Assembly (NCBI GenBank): GCA_030618325.1
Contig: JAUXDP010000063.1
Span: forward strand, 1-13,138
Length of the DNA stretch: 13,138 nucleotides
Reading direction: 5' to 3'
Source of the DNA: Methylococcaceae bacterium
GTDB taxonomy: Bacteria > Pseudomonadota > Gammaproteobacteria > Methylococcales > Methylomonadaceae
Under the pieces are notes generated by a model, which ran no database searches, was not told the origin of the DNA, and was given only the letters and a program-made list of their open reading frames with translations. The position numbers were made by a program, and so were the translations under genes. Shown piece after piece: positions 6,301-13,124 of this stretch. The first letter of the stretch is position 1. The number at the start of each line of letters is the position of its first letter.

Positions 6301-8773
6301 GGAAGCACGCTGTTATTTTATGGCAACCAGCTTTGCTTTGTACTGGAAGCAACCGTTAATTGATTTACAACAACCACGTAAAACCGGTCTGCAAAAATTA
6401 ATCGATACCGGTGAATATTTTTGGGGTTCGTATATCTATTTATTCGGTTTTTGGCAGGAAGTTGTGTTATCGAAATCACTTGAAGATTTAGTTGCAATGA
6501 CCGAAAGAGAGATTAAGTTTTCACAAAAAGCCAAGCAGATCGAACCTTATTATGTGCACACCTTACACCGGAATTTGCTAAAGAACCTTGCCGGCTTAAC
6601 TCTTAATTCCGATGTATTAGACCTTGAAGAAGAAGGAGAAGAGCAGGAAGCGTTGGCCTTTTTTGAACGTAACAAGACTTCAACCATGGGTAAATTTTAT
6701 CATGTGGTTTGTCGGCTTCTAATGCATTACCATCTTGAACAATATCAACAAGCCATTGATATTGCGACACGCCCGGATATGACTGAAGATGTTATCCGTG
6801 ATGGTACTTATACACGGGTAATTTATACATTTTTTACCTGTTTAGCGATATTAGCCCAGGCATCGCCTAGTAATAAGCCTATTGATATAAATAAGCTTTA
6901 CAAAAAAAGAAAACAAAAAATGGAGCAATGGTTTACCTTGTTTTCTGAAAATTTTTCATCTATGTGGTATCTGATTTTAGCAGAGGAAGCGCGGGTACAA
7001 GATCAGGATAACCAAGCGATTGATTTTTTTGAGCAAGCACTTTCATCTGCCAAACAAAACCAGTCCTTTTTTTTAGAAAGTCTGGTTAATGAACTTTATG
7101 CTAAATTCTGGCTGAAACGCAATAATCAGAAAGTCGCCGCTGTATTTATGGCCGAAGCTGGTTACCTTTATTATCGCTGGGGAGCAACTGGAAAACAGGC
7201 ATTTTTGCATAAACAATATACTTCATTATTTGATCAACATAACGCGGGCTCAACTTTTGCACAAACTTTACAAGAAGAAGAATCGAATACTGACACTCAT
7301 TCAACAGGCAAAAAAGAATCTGCTCTTGATTTAAATACGTTAGTAAAAGCATCACAAATTTTGTCCAGTGAAATTGTGATGGAAAAATTGTTGCAGAAGT
7401 TAATGCATTTTTTGATCGAAAATGCAGGCGCCCAGAAAGGTGTTGTCATATTGAACCAACAGGATGAATTGTTTATTGTGACTGACTGTATGATTGAGAA
7501 GGAACATGTGAACATCAATCAACAAACAATTGCTTTGGATGAAAGCCATACCTTGCCCAGGGATATCGTACATTATGTAGCCAGAAGTAAGGAATTACTG
7601 GTGCTAGATGATGCTACAAATAATAATCAATTCGCCTCCGATACTTATATTAAAACAAACCGTATCAAATCTATCCTTTGTATGCCTTTATTGGATGGAG
7701 ACAAGTTGACCGGTATTGTTTACCTGGAAAATAATCTGGCCAATAACTCTTTTACACCGGGGCATGTTGAAACCTTACAGGTACTTTCTGCGGCAATCGT
7801 TATTTCCCTGCAAAATGCGCAGTTGTATCAAAACCTTGAAGAATATAATCAAACCCTTGAAGAAAAAGTTAAGGAACGTACCACTGTATTACGTTCCGTC
7901 AATGAAGTTTTGCAGACCAGAAATAGTGAAGTTCAGGAATCCAATAAAATTATTGAAGAAAAAAATAATAACATCACAAAAAGTATTATCTATGCCCAAA
8001 GAATGCAGCAAGCGATGTTACCCCAGGATCAACAAATTGCTGAGCAATTACCTGATTTCTTTAGTATATTCAAGCCCAAAGAAATTGTTTCCGGTGACTT
8101 TTATTGGTTTAACAAGGTACAAGATAAACGCTTTTTAATTGTTGCTGATTGTACTGGACATGGTGTCCCTGGAGCCTTTCTATCAGTGATTGGCCATACC
8201 TTGTTAAATAAAATCATTATTGAAAAACTTATTTTCAGTCCGGCTTTAATTTTAGAGGCGTTGCACAAAGAAGTGAGAACCTCACTAAGGCAGAAGGGGA
8301 AAAAAAGACAAGCAAATGACGGCATGGATATAGCTATCTGTCAAATAGATTTGTCGGATCAATCGTTGATTTTTGCGGGAGCCAAAAGACCCCTCTATTT
8401 ATATCAAAATAATACCAGTCACTTGATAAAAATAGTTGGCGACAAAAAATCAATAGGCGGTCGGCAAAAAGAACAGGAACGTCATTTTACCGATCATCAG
8501 GTAAAATTTTCTAGTGGAGATACACTGTATATGAATAGTGACGGTTTTGTAGATCAACAGAACGCTGAAGGCAAAAAATTTGGTTCATTAAAATTGGAAT
8601 CACTATTGCAACAAGTTGCCGGTCTCGATGCCGCCAGCCAAAAACAGCATATTAATGAAGCCCTGGATAAACACCAGGAGAATGAGTCGCAGCGGGATGA
8701 TATAACGTTAATCGGTGTCAAATTTAACTGTGATGACTCAAAAAATACAACTAATAGTCAGGAAAAATTATGA
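3320..8773 (+). CDS. Giant Ser/Thr kinase-AAA ATPase-TPR-GAF-PP2C (SpoIIE) signalling protein, SiaA position
   Basis: This is a 1817-residue chain with no signal peptide or membrane helix, so probably cytoplasmic. Residues about 7-275 are a protein kinase: K37 in VVIK, HKDLNPRN with D133, DFG at 152-154 and SPEQTGRMNR at 179-188. The loop Lys of HRDLKPxN is Asn135, as is usual in this subfamily. Residues about 305-570 are a STAND-like AAA ATPase with Walker A GFSGIGKS (334-341), Walker B MFIDDLQWVD (461-470) and GNPFFINQFL (561-570). Residues about 700-1300 are helical and TPR-like. A GAF domain spans about 1337-1500 and a coiled coil about 1503-1560. Residues about 1575-1802 form a PP2C/SpoIIE phosphatase with its acidic metal ligands: SGD (D1593), ADCTGHGVPGAF (D1610), NDGMD (1667-1670), SDGF (D1741) and RDD (1793-1794). 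The N-terminal layout is that of multi-sensor kinases which commonly end in a histidine kinase; here the output is a phosphatase. It overlaps the siaB-like gene by ATGA and occupies the place of siaA, so its inferred target is the phospho-form of the SiaC-like protein. Confidence 0.92.
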   Translation: MNLTIPGYQTGEIIKQSATSVVYQGVRDNDQQAVVIKTLRDEYPTREQIARVWHEYSIHQKLNEIQGVAKIYDLIKIDNKPALVIEYISGGEILILLEQHKHNQDFLNRFFELAIQLTQTIGEIHQQHIIHKDLNPRNILLDPDSETIKIIDFGIATELSREKQNHNFEQLKGSLPYISPEQTGRMNRSIDYRSDFYSLGIIFYKLLSGKLPYEAEQDNPMSWIHCHIAREPKPLIIADKSVSTALSTLINKLMAKNAEDRYQSAFGLKNDLEVCYKQWQKYGVIGEFNPGQQDISDHFQIQQKLYGREKEVSKLMRAFSDITEGDNKMFLVSGFSGIGKSALINELHKPIVAKQGYFIRGKFDQFQRNIPYSAVANAFCGLMKQLLTESQEKLLVWKHQLLEVLGTNGQVIIDFVPELEQIIGVQPKVPHLGTEENQNRFNRLAIQFLQLFTRKEHPLVMFIDDLQWVDSASLNLLKLFMLSKEHSHFLFIGAYRNNEVDEHHPFIAAVDELKNAKVSVSDLVLKPLKLEHTNTLISESLSAKAEDTVALAQLVMNKTAGNPFFINQFLKQLYETGLLSFQIKERSWQWDLKRINQQQISDNVVDLVVSKIQRLPDQMRDLLMLGACIGNAFDLQTLSIISEQTLVETAKNLWPAVKSGLLLTEGDGHALLKGLQNSESFDERDYPIVSERFPHDRIQQAAYSLIKEDQKKQIHLRIARLLLKKIPKQELDNYYFEIVGHYNKSIDLLINDIERCHLAELNLKMGKKAQGATAYSPALQFFDQAALCLEPIKIPRLDKLHFEIDKGRIECHLLLSQITQGLELSEQLLKRANTIEDKVELNNILILYYGGAGQMDKSIDIALDSLRYFDINLPRNPNQAQLLLELAKAKFNLGSKNNNDLMQLPFVQDKNIHIVFSLLKELIAPTYLQGLTNLLPFIILRMFNLTLKHGNGPVSAFTYSAYALLWAKLDDFKEAYRFGVLAMEFNKKIDNPPMEARCYFMATSFALYWKQPLIDLQQPRKTGLQKLIDTGEYFWGSYIYLFGFWQEVVLSKSLEDLVAMTEREIKFSQKAKQIEPYYVHTLHRNLLKNLAGLTLNSDVLDLEEEGEEQEALAFFERNKTSTMGKFYHVVCRLLMHYHLEQYQQAIDIATRPDMTEDVIRDGTYTRVIYTFFTCLAILAQASPSNKPIDINKLYKKRKQKMEQWFTLFSENFSSMWYLILAEEARVQDQDNQAIDFFEQALSSAKQNQSFFLESLVNELYAKFWLKRNNQKVAAVFMAEAGYLYYRWGATGKQAFLHKQYTSLFDQHNAGSTFAQTLQEEESNTDTHSTGKKESALDLNTLVKASQILSSEIVMEKLLQKLMHFLIENAGAQKGVVILNQQDELFIVTDCMIEKEHVNINQQTIALDESHTLPRDIVHYVARSKELLVLDDATNNNQFASDTYIKTNRIKSILCMPLLDGDKLTGIVYLENNLANNSFTPGHVETLQVLSAAIVISLQNAQLYQNLEEYNQTLEEKVKERTTVLRSVNEVLQTRNSEVQESNKIIEEKNNNITKSIIYAQRMQQAMLPQDQQIAEQLPDFFSIFKPKEIVSGDFYWFNKVQDKRFLIVADCTGHGVPGAFLSVIGHTLLNKIIIEKLIFSPALILEALHKEVRTSLRQKGKKRQANDGMDIAICQIDLSDQSLIFAGAKRPLYLYQNNTSHLIKIVGDKKSIGGRQKEQERHFTDHQVKFSSGDTLYMNSDGFVDQQNAEGKKFGSLKLESLLQQVAGLDAASQKQHINEALDKHQENESQRDDITLIGVKFNCDDSKNTTNSQEKL

Positions 8774-9330
8774 AATCTTTTGATTTATTGAGTTTTCGAC
8801 AGGAAATAATAGAAAGCAAAATCGTTCTATCTTTTGAAGGAAAAATGTCTCAAGGCGTATTGGTTTCTTTGGTGGATACATTGAAAGAAAAGTTGAAAGT
8901 CAATGACCAGGATGGCAAACAATATATGATAAGAAAGATATTTGCAATATTTGTTGAGCTGGCACAAAATATTCAAAACCACTCTTTGGAAAGTGAGATT
9001 ATTGATGGATTAGAGACCGGTGCAGGTATTATTGTGATCAGAGAAGATGAGGACAGTTTTATGCTGACCTCAGGAAATAATATAACGGTAGACGCTGCTA
9101 AAAAACTCAAGCAATATTGCGATGAGTTGAATAAACCCAATGCCGATGAATTAAAAAATCTTTACAAACAACAATTACGATCAGAACGAAGTAAAGAAGC
9201 AAAAGGGGCTGGTATTGGGTTGATCGACATAATAAGGAAATCAGGTAATCCTCTAAAATATGAAATACAAGCAGTTGATAAAAAAACTCAATTTTTCACC
9301 TTATCTGTTAACTTGCCCAAGGTACACTAA
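8770..9330 (+). CDS. siaB: SiaB-like protein kinase (GHKL-type ATPase fold)
   Basis: This 186-residue cytoplasmic protein of the SiaB family (DUF6272-type) is assigned from its ATP-site motifs and its position next to siaC. An N-box-like EL-QN-NH pattern lies at 63-71 (E63, N67, N70, H71), a SGNN segment at 101-104 and a glycine-rich G2-like box GAGIGL at 146-151. These are the nucleotide-binding elements of GHKL kinases and anti-sigma kinases. In P. aeruginosa SiaB phosphorylates SiaC on threonine and opposes the phosphatase SiaA. The same role is inferred here. The ATG at 8770 overlaps the TGA of the preceding gene (ATGA), so translation is probably coupled and the phosphatase-kinase pair made together. 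The next gene starts immediately after its stop. The length is close to the family's usual size. Confidence 0.85.
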   Translation: MKSFDLLSFRQEIIESKIVLSFEGKMSQGVLVSLVDTLKEKLKVNDQDGKQYMIRKIFAIFVELAQNIQNHSLESEIIDGLETGAGIIVIREDEDSFMLTSGNNITVDAAKKLKQYCDELNKPNADELKNLYKQQLRSERSKEAKGAGIGLIDIIRKSGNPLKYEIQAVDKKTQFFTLSVNLPKVH

Positions 9331-9705
9331 ATGAATAATTTAACATTAAGCCCGGCAAAGGATACCCTCAGTGTAATATGCAATCATCAAACAGGAGTGA
9401 TTGAGCTGGAAGGTGTTTCTTACCCTCAAGATGCTGCAGATTTTTTTAACCCTATTTATGAATGGCTGGAAAATTATATCGATCAGGTTGGCGCGGCAAT
9501 CACCCTGAACCTTCGTATCAATTATTTAAACACCAGCTCCACAAAGTGTTTATTTGATTTTATTGACCGGTTGGAAGAGTATTATAAAACAGGTCAAGAG
9601 GTAAAAATAAATTGGTATTATGAACAAGATGATGAAGATATAAAAGAAACGGGGCTTGAGTTTCAGGAAGATATGGAACTACCATTTGAATTATTATCTT
9701 ACTAA
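9331..9705 (+). CDS. siaC: SiaC-like regulatory phosphoprotein (DUF1987)
   Basis: This 124-residue protein resembles an anti-sigma factor antagonist fold and is the switch component of the Sia pathway. The DUF1987 pattern is evident: GVIELEGVSYPQDA near 22-35, LNLRINYLNTSSTK at 59-72 and ELPFELL near the C-terminus. Thr68 within YLNTSSTK falls at the same residue number as the phosphorylated Thr68 of P. aeruginosa SiaC. In that system unphosphorylated SiaC binds and activates the diguanylate cyclase SiaD, and phosphorylation by SiaB turns it off. The start ATG follows the siaB stop with no gap. AAGG (9319-9322) lies eight bases before it. The C-terminal half is strongly acidic (DDEDIKE). Partners here are inferred to be the SiaB-like protein, the PP2C domain of the giant protein and the GGDEF protein. 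Confidence 0.92.
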   Translation: MNNLTLSPAKDTLSVICNHQTGVIELEGVSYPQDAADFFNPIYEWLENYIDQVGAAITLNLRINYLNTSSTKCLFDFIDRLEEYYKTGQEVKINWYYEQDDEDIKETGLEFQEDMELPFELLSY

Positions 9706-9723
9706 TACAATAGACATCGTTCA

Positions 9724-10488
9724 ATGAAAGAAGATGAAATTGAAAAAATCATGAAAAAGGTGTTTAAAAAAGAATACGCCTACTTGGAGACATATAAGAC
9801 CGTTATTGAGGAAAAAAATTTATCCCCAACAGAATTATTAGATAAATATACCCAGCTATTAGAAGCTTACCGGATGCTCCTACAAGATGCAGTCAAGATC
9901 ACTAAAATCGGTGATATCAATCAAAAGAAACTATTTGAGGTCAACGAGGATCTTGAACAACAAAAACAAATCTTATATCAAACCTCGATCACCGACGCGT
10001 TAACCAATGTCTTTAACCGAGCCTATATTATGGGGGTTTTAGAGGCAGAATTTGCTAAAAGCAAACGTTATCAAAGCACATTCAGTTGTATTTTAATTGA
10101 TATTGATGATTTCAAGGCAGTCAATGACAATTACGGTCATTTGGTAGGAGATGCGGTTTTAGTTAAAACTACCAGCATTATTAAAAAGCAATTGCGGGTT
10201 GTTGATAGTTTCGGCCGGTATGGGGGTGAAGAATTCTTAATAGTTTTGCCTGCTACCAAAGCACAGGAAGCCTTGTTGGTCGCTGAAAAACTCCGGGAAA
10301 AAATAGCTGAAATGGAATTTATTGAAAAAGGACATAAGATTTCAATATCGATTAGTCAAGGTATCTCAGATAGTTTAACTGATGACCTGCAATCACAAGA
10401 TGACTTGCTGTATAAGGTTGACACAGCCCTTTATCAAGCCAAGAAAAACGGCAAAAACTGCTCTGTCATATACAAAAATATCGAGTAG
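9724..10488 (+). CDS. siaD: SiaD-like diguanylate cyclase (GGDEF)
   Basis: This 254-residue soluble enzyme makes c-di-GMP from two GTP. Residues about 1-85 form a helical stalk containing LLDKYTQLLEAYRMLLQDAVKITKIGD (38-64), comparable to the SiaC-responsive stalk of P. aeruginosa SiaD. The GGDEF domain runs from about 86 (SITDALTNVFNR, 88-99) to 250. The signature is GGEEF at 167-171, an active variant. The metal-binding Asp is D126 in LIDIDDFK, and NDNYGH lies at 134-139. An inhibitory I-site RVVD (158-161) is five residues before GGEEF, so product feedback is expected. No transmembrane or other sensor domain is present, so control must come through protein contacts, in line with SiaC. The gene follows siaC by 18 bases. 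No clear Shine-Dalgarno precedes the ATG; an in-frame ATG at 9751 is no better. Confidence 0.93.
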   Translation: MKEDEIEKIMKKVFKKEYAYLETYKTVIEEKNLSPTELLDKYTQLLEAYRMLLQDAVKITKIGDINQKKLFEVNEDLEQQKQILYQTSITDALTNVFNRAYIMGVLEAEFAKSKRYQSTFSCILIDIDDFKAVNDNYGHLVGDAVLVKTTSIIKKQLRVVDSFGRYGGEEFLIVLPATKAQEALLVAEKLREKIAEMEFIEKGHKISISISQGISDSLTDDLQSQDDLLYKVDTALYQAKKNGKNCSVIYKNIE

Positions 10489-10549
10489 TCTACATTTTCA
10501 AAGTCGAAAAATTATTTGTAATCAAAGTTTTGTCTATGAACAGAAGATT

Positions 10550-10590
10550 TGGCCAAACTTTGGAAAAACCCATTTGGCCAGGTTTTGTTG
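10550..10590 (+). terminator. Weak terminator candidate after the siaD-like gene
   Basis: TGGCCAAA (10550-10557) pairs with TTTGGCCA (10573-10580) as a perfect 8-bp stem with a 15-base loop. GGTTTTGTTG follows, with a T-run of only four bases. It lies 62 bases after the siaD-like stop and before a convergent gene, which is where a terminator is expected. The large loop and short T-run make it weak. Confidence 0.35.
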
Positions 10591-10641
10591 ACCATTACAC
10601 CTGAGCCGATGCCGCTTTGGGTGGATAACCAATATGGCTGG

Positions 10642-11187
10642 TTAGCTCATGGAACCTAATGGAAAACTTTCCTCAATAAAGTACTGAGAACCTTGGGGAT
10701 GTAATTTTGAACTGAACAGATGAAATTCATCTAACTTAAAACAATCTGTTTTAAAAAGTGATTCCAGTTGAATAAACTGACCAACAGAATGAAAAGAAGT
10801 TTGCTTAAGTCGTGCCAGGGTCACATGTGGTTTGAATTTCTGACGGTCAGTTTTTATATCTATTTCTAAGAGCGCATTATTTATCTGTTTGTTCAATTTT
10901 TTCAACTCTTGATTAGGCTCAATTTTTGCGAAGAGTATTCTTGGCTGACGCTTAGAGCCAAAATAATCTACACCGTTGAAATTCAATGCTAATGGGCCGG
11001 CCTTGACCGAAGCTAGAGCCTCTTTTATTTCAGGTAAAAAACTATTCTCCACTTCACCTATAAAATTGACGGTAATATGCATTTGATCAGCCTTTTGCCA
11101 ACGAGCGCCAATCATTGATCTTCTGAGCAATAGCAATTGTTGTTTGATTGCGGCTGGCGGGTCAATAGCGGTAAACAATCGGAGCAT
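10642..11187 (-). CDS. thpR: RNA 2',3'-cyclic phosphodiesterase
   Basis: This 181-residue enzyme belongs to the 2H phosphoesterase (LigT/ThpR) family, which opens 2',3'-cyclic phosphate ends of RNA to 2'-phosphate and acts in the cytoplasm. Both catalytic HxTx motifs are present: HITV at 37-40 and HVTL at 121-124. The N-terminus LRLFTAIDPP (2-11) and FKPHVTLARLK (118-128) are typical of the family, and the length is standard. The start ATG is at 11187-11185; no obvious Shine-Dalgarno is seen. The gene lies 44 bases downstream of cysJ on the same strand and may be read with it. It converges on the siaD-like gene with 153 bases between the stop codons. Confidence 0.93.
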   Translation of the reverse strand: MLRLFTAIDPPAAIKQQLLLLRRSMIGARWQKADQMHITVNFIGEVENSFLPEIKEALASVKAGPLALNFNGVDYFGSKRQPRILFAKIEPNQELKKLNKQINNALLEIDIKTDRQKFKPHVTLARLKQTSFHSVGQFIQLESLFKTDCFKLDEFHLFSSKLHPQGSQYFIEESFPLGSMS

Positions 11188-11193
11188 ATAATA

Positions 11194-11216
11194 TCTAGAG
11201 GCTTTGCCTAGATTTT
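11194..11216. other. Small hairpin between cysJ and thpR
   Basis: TCTAGAGGC (11194-11202) and GCCTAGA (11206-11212) pair with one bulged base around TTT. A TTTT follows on the plus strand. On the minus strand, in which both flanking genes are read, no T-run follows. It is therefore more likely an mRNA stem in a cysJ-thpR transcript than a terminator. Evidence is symmetry only. Confidence 0.3.
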
Positions 11217-11231
11217 ATGGAACTCCAGTGT

Positions 11232-13124
11232 TTAATAAACATCCCTTTGATAACGTCTTGTATCCAGCATTTCATTAACGTATTCTTCAGCTTCTTGCTG
11301 ACTTTTCCCACCTTCTTTAGCAACTGTCTCAATTAAAGCTTTGTGTACGTCATTGGCCATACGTTCGGCATCACCGCAGATATAAAAATAAGCCCCCTCT
11401 TCCAGCCATTCATATAATTCTTTGGCATGTTCCAGTAACCGAGTTTGAACATATATTTTTTGTTCCTGATCTCTAGAGAAAGCCAGGCTCAAGTTAGTTA
11501 GCAAACCATCACCCTGCATGTTTTGCATTTCTTCAGCATAAAGGAAATCTGTTTTTTCATGCTGATCACCAAAGAACAGCCAGTTTTTACCTTTGGCATT
11601 CGTTGCCAGGCGTTCTTCCAAAAAAGCACGGAACGGTGCAAGGCCGGTACCGGGGCCAATCATAATAATCGGTGTTTCATCATCCTTGGGAAGATGAAAG
11701 TGTTTGTTGGGCTGCACATAGATGGCCAGTTTTTGATCTTGTTCAATACGACCCGATAAAAAAGTTGAGCAGACCCCTTCACGATCTCTATCAAAAGCAT
11801 GGTAACGTACAGCACCGACTAACAAATGCACCTGCCCTGGGTGTGCGGTGACACTAGATGCTATAGAATACAAGCGCCCAGGTATGCGTCTTAAAACGTT
11901 AACAAAATCTTGGGCAGTTATCGCATCGGCTGGGTAGTCCTCAACCAGGTCAAGAATCTGCCTGCCCCAGGTATATTCTTTAAATTCTTCTTTATGCTCA
12001 TTATCAAGCAGAGTTTTTAAATCGTCACTACCGATTAGATCGGCATATTTTTCCATATTTACCCGACTCAAAGCAGTAATATCCAGCTTCTCAATGAAGG
12101 CATCACGCAAGCTCAAAGCCTGTTTTGCAACGGTGACAGAATCTTCTTCATTCATTTTTAATGCGGAGATTAAATCATCGACATAGGCAGGATTATTTAA
12201 CGGGTAGACGCCTAAAGCATCCCCAGGTTTATAATTAAGCTCAGAATCTCCCAGGTCAATTTCAATATGGCGTGTTTCTTTAGCAGACCCTTCACCATTC
12301 AGGTTATCATTGAGCAAAACTGAGGCATAGTAGGGGTTGGTTTTAGAATACCCGCTTTTTTTCTTGCCTGGAAAGTCCAATACATCTGCGCTGGCTTGCA
12401 AGGCGCCGCCCTGTTCATCCACAATTGCTTGATAAGTTTCAAGCACATCACCCATCCACTCCTCTGCAGGCTCCTCAAAATCCACATCGGCATCTACCCG
12501 ATCTATTATGTGGGTTGCTCCAAGTTTTTCCAGAAATCCATCGAAATCCTTCCCTGTTTGACAGTAAAATTCATAGCTACTGTCACCCAGGGCTAAAACC
12601 GCATATTTCAGCTCTTCCAGAGGTGGGGCATCTTCACTTTGAAGAAAGGCATGCAATTTTAAAGCACCTAATGGCGGGTCTCCTTCACCTTGGGTGCTGA
12701 CTATGATGAATAATAGTTTTTCCTGTGTTAACTTTGCAAAATCATAGCTCTGCATGTCTTCAAGACAGACATTAAAACCCTTGGCGCTTGCTTTGGCCAT
12801 CAAATCCTCTGCTAAACCTTCAGCATTACCAGTTTCTGAACCAAATAGGATGGTCATCAGCGGAAGATTGCTTGATGATGATGCCGAGTTTGTTGCAAAA
12901 TCTCCAGCGGCAACACCTGCTCCACTAAGTGCTGCAAAATAACCACTCAGCCAAACAGCTTGGGTAGGACTCAACTGAGTGGATGATAATGAATTGAGAA
13001 AACCCAATTGTAATGGTGAAAGAGGACTGGTTGCAAGATCGGCTCCAGCCCCGGCAAGATTAATTGGAACATTGGCTATTACAGTTCCATCCTCGGCTAA
13101 CGGTCCCTCAATAGAAATTTCCAT
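11232..13124 (-). CDS. cysJ: Sulfite reductase (NADPH) flavoprotein alpha subunit
   Basis: This 630-residue diflavin reductase passes electrons from NADPH through FAD and FMN to the CysI hemoprotein, which reduces sulfite to sulfide in assimilation. Residues about 40-70 match the CysJ N-terminal helix region (SPTQAVWLSGYF, 52-63). The flavodoxin-like FMN domain spans about 90-235: LFGSETGNAE (93-102), STQGEGDPP (143-151), LALGDSSYEFYCQTG (177-191). An FAD domain follows, with RLYSIASS (417-424) and GVCSTFLS (450-457). The NADPH domain has IGPGTGLAPFRAF (489-501), LFFGDQHEKTDFLY (516-529) and YICGDAERMA (581-590). It ends in RRYQRDVY, the characteristic CysJ C-terminus. E. coli CysJ is 599 residues; the excess is mainly about 35 residues at the N-terminus. 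The reading frame stays open to the window edge (14 bases) and no Shine-Dalgarno is seen, so the start is provisional. No cysI is within the window. Confidence 0.95.
   Translation of the reverse strand: MEISIEGPLAEDGTVIANVPINLAGAGADLATSPLSPLQLGFLNSLSSTQLSPTQAVWLSGYFAALSGAGVAAGDFATNSASSSSNLPLMTILFGSETGNAEGLAEDLMAKASAKGFNVCLEDMQSYDFAKLTQEKLLFIIVSTQGEGDPPLGALKLHAFLQSEDAPPLEELKYAVLALGDSSYEFYCQTGKDFDGFLEKLGATHIIDRVDADVDFEEPAEEWMGDVLETYQAIVDEQGGALQASADVLDFPGKKKSGYSKTNPYYASVLLNDNLNGEGSAKETRHIEIDLGDSELNYKPGDALGVYPLNNPAYVDDLISALKMNEEDSVTVAKQALSLRDAFIEKLDITALSRVNMEKYADLIGSDDLKTLLDNEHKEEFKEYTWGRQILDLVEDYPADAITAQDFVNVLRRIPGRLYSIASSVTAHPGQVHLLVGAVRYHAFDRDREGVCSTFLSGRIEQDQKLAIYVQPNKHFHLPKDDETPIIMIGPGTGLAPFRAFLEERLATNAKGKNWLFFGDQHEKTDFLYAEEMQNMQGDGLLTNLSLAFSRDQEQKIYVQTRLLEHAKELYEWLEEGAYFYICGDAERMANDVHKALIETVAKEGGKSQQEAEEYVNEMLDTRRYQRDVY

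Noticed and set aside
7820..8770. Histidine kinase domain at the end of the giant protein
   Set aside because: No H-box or HATPase N/G boxes follow the GAF and coiled coil. The SGD, DCTGHG, DGMD, SDGF and RDD motifs identify PP2C/SpoIIE instead.
11194..11216. Terminator separating cysJ from thpR
   Set aside because: The T-run follows the stem only on the plus strand, opposite to the direction of both genes.
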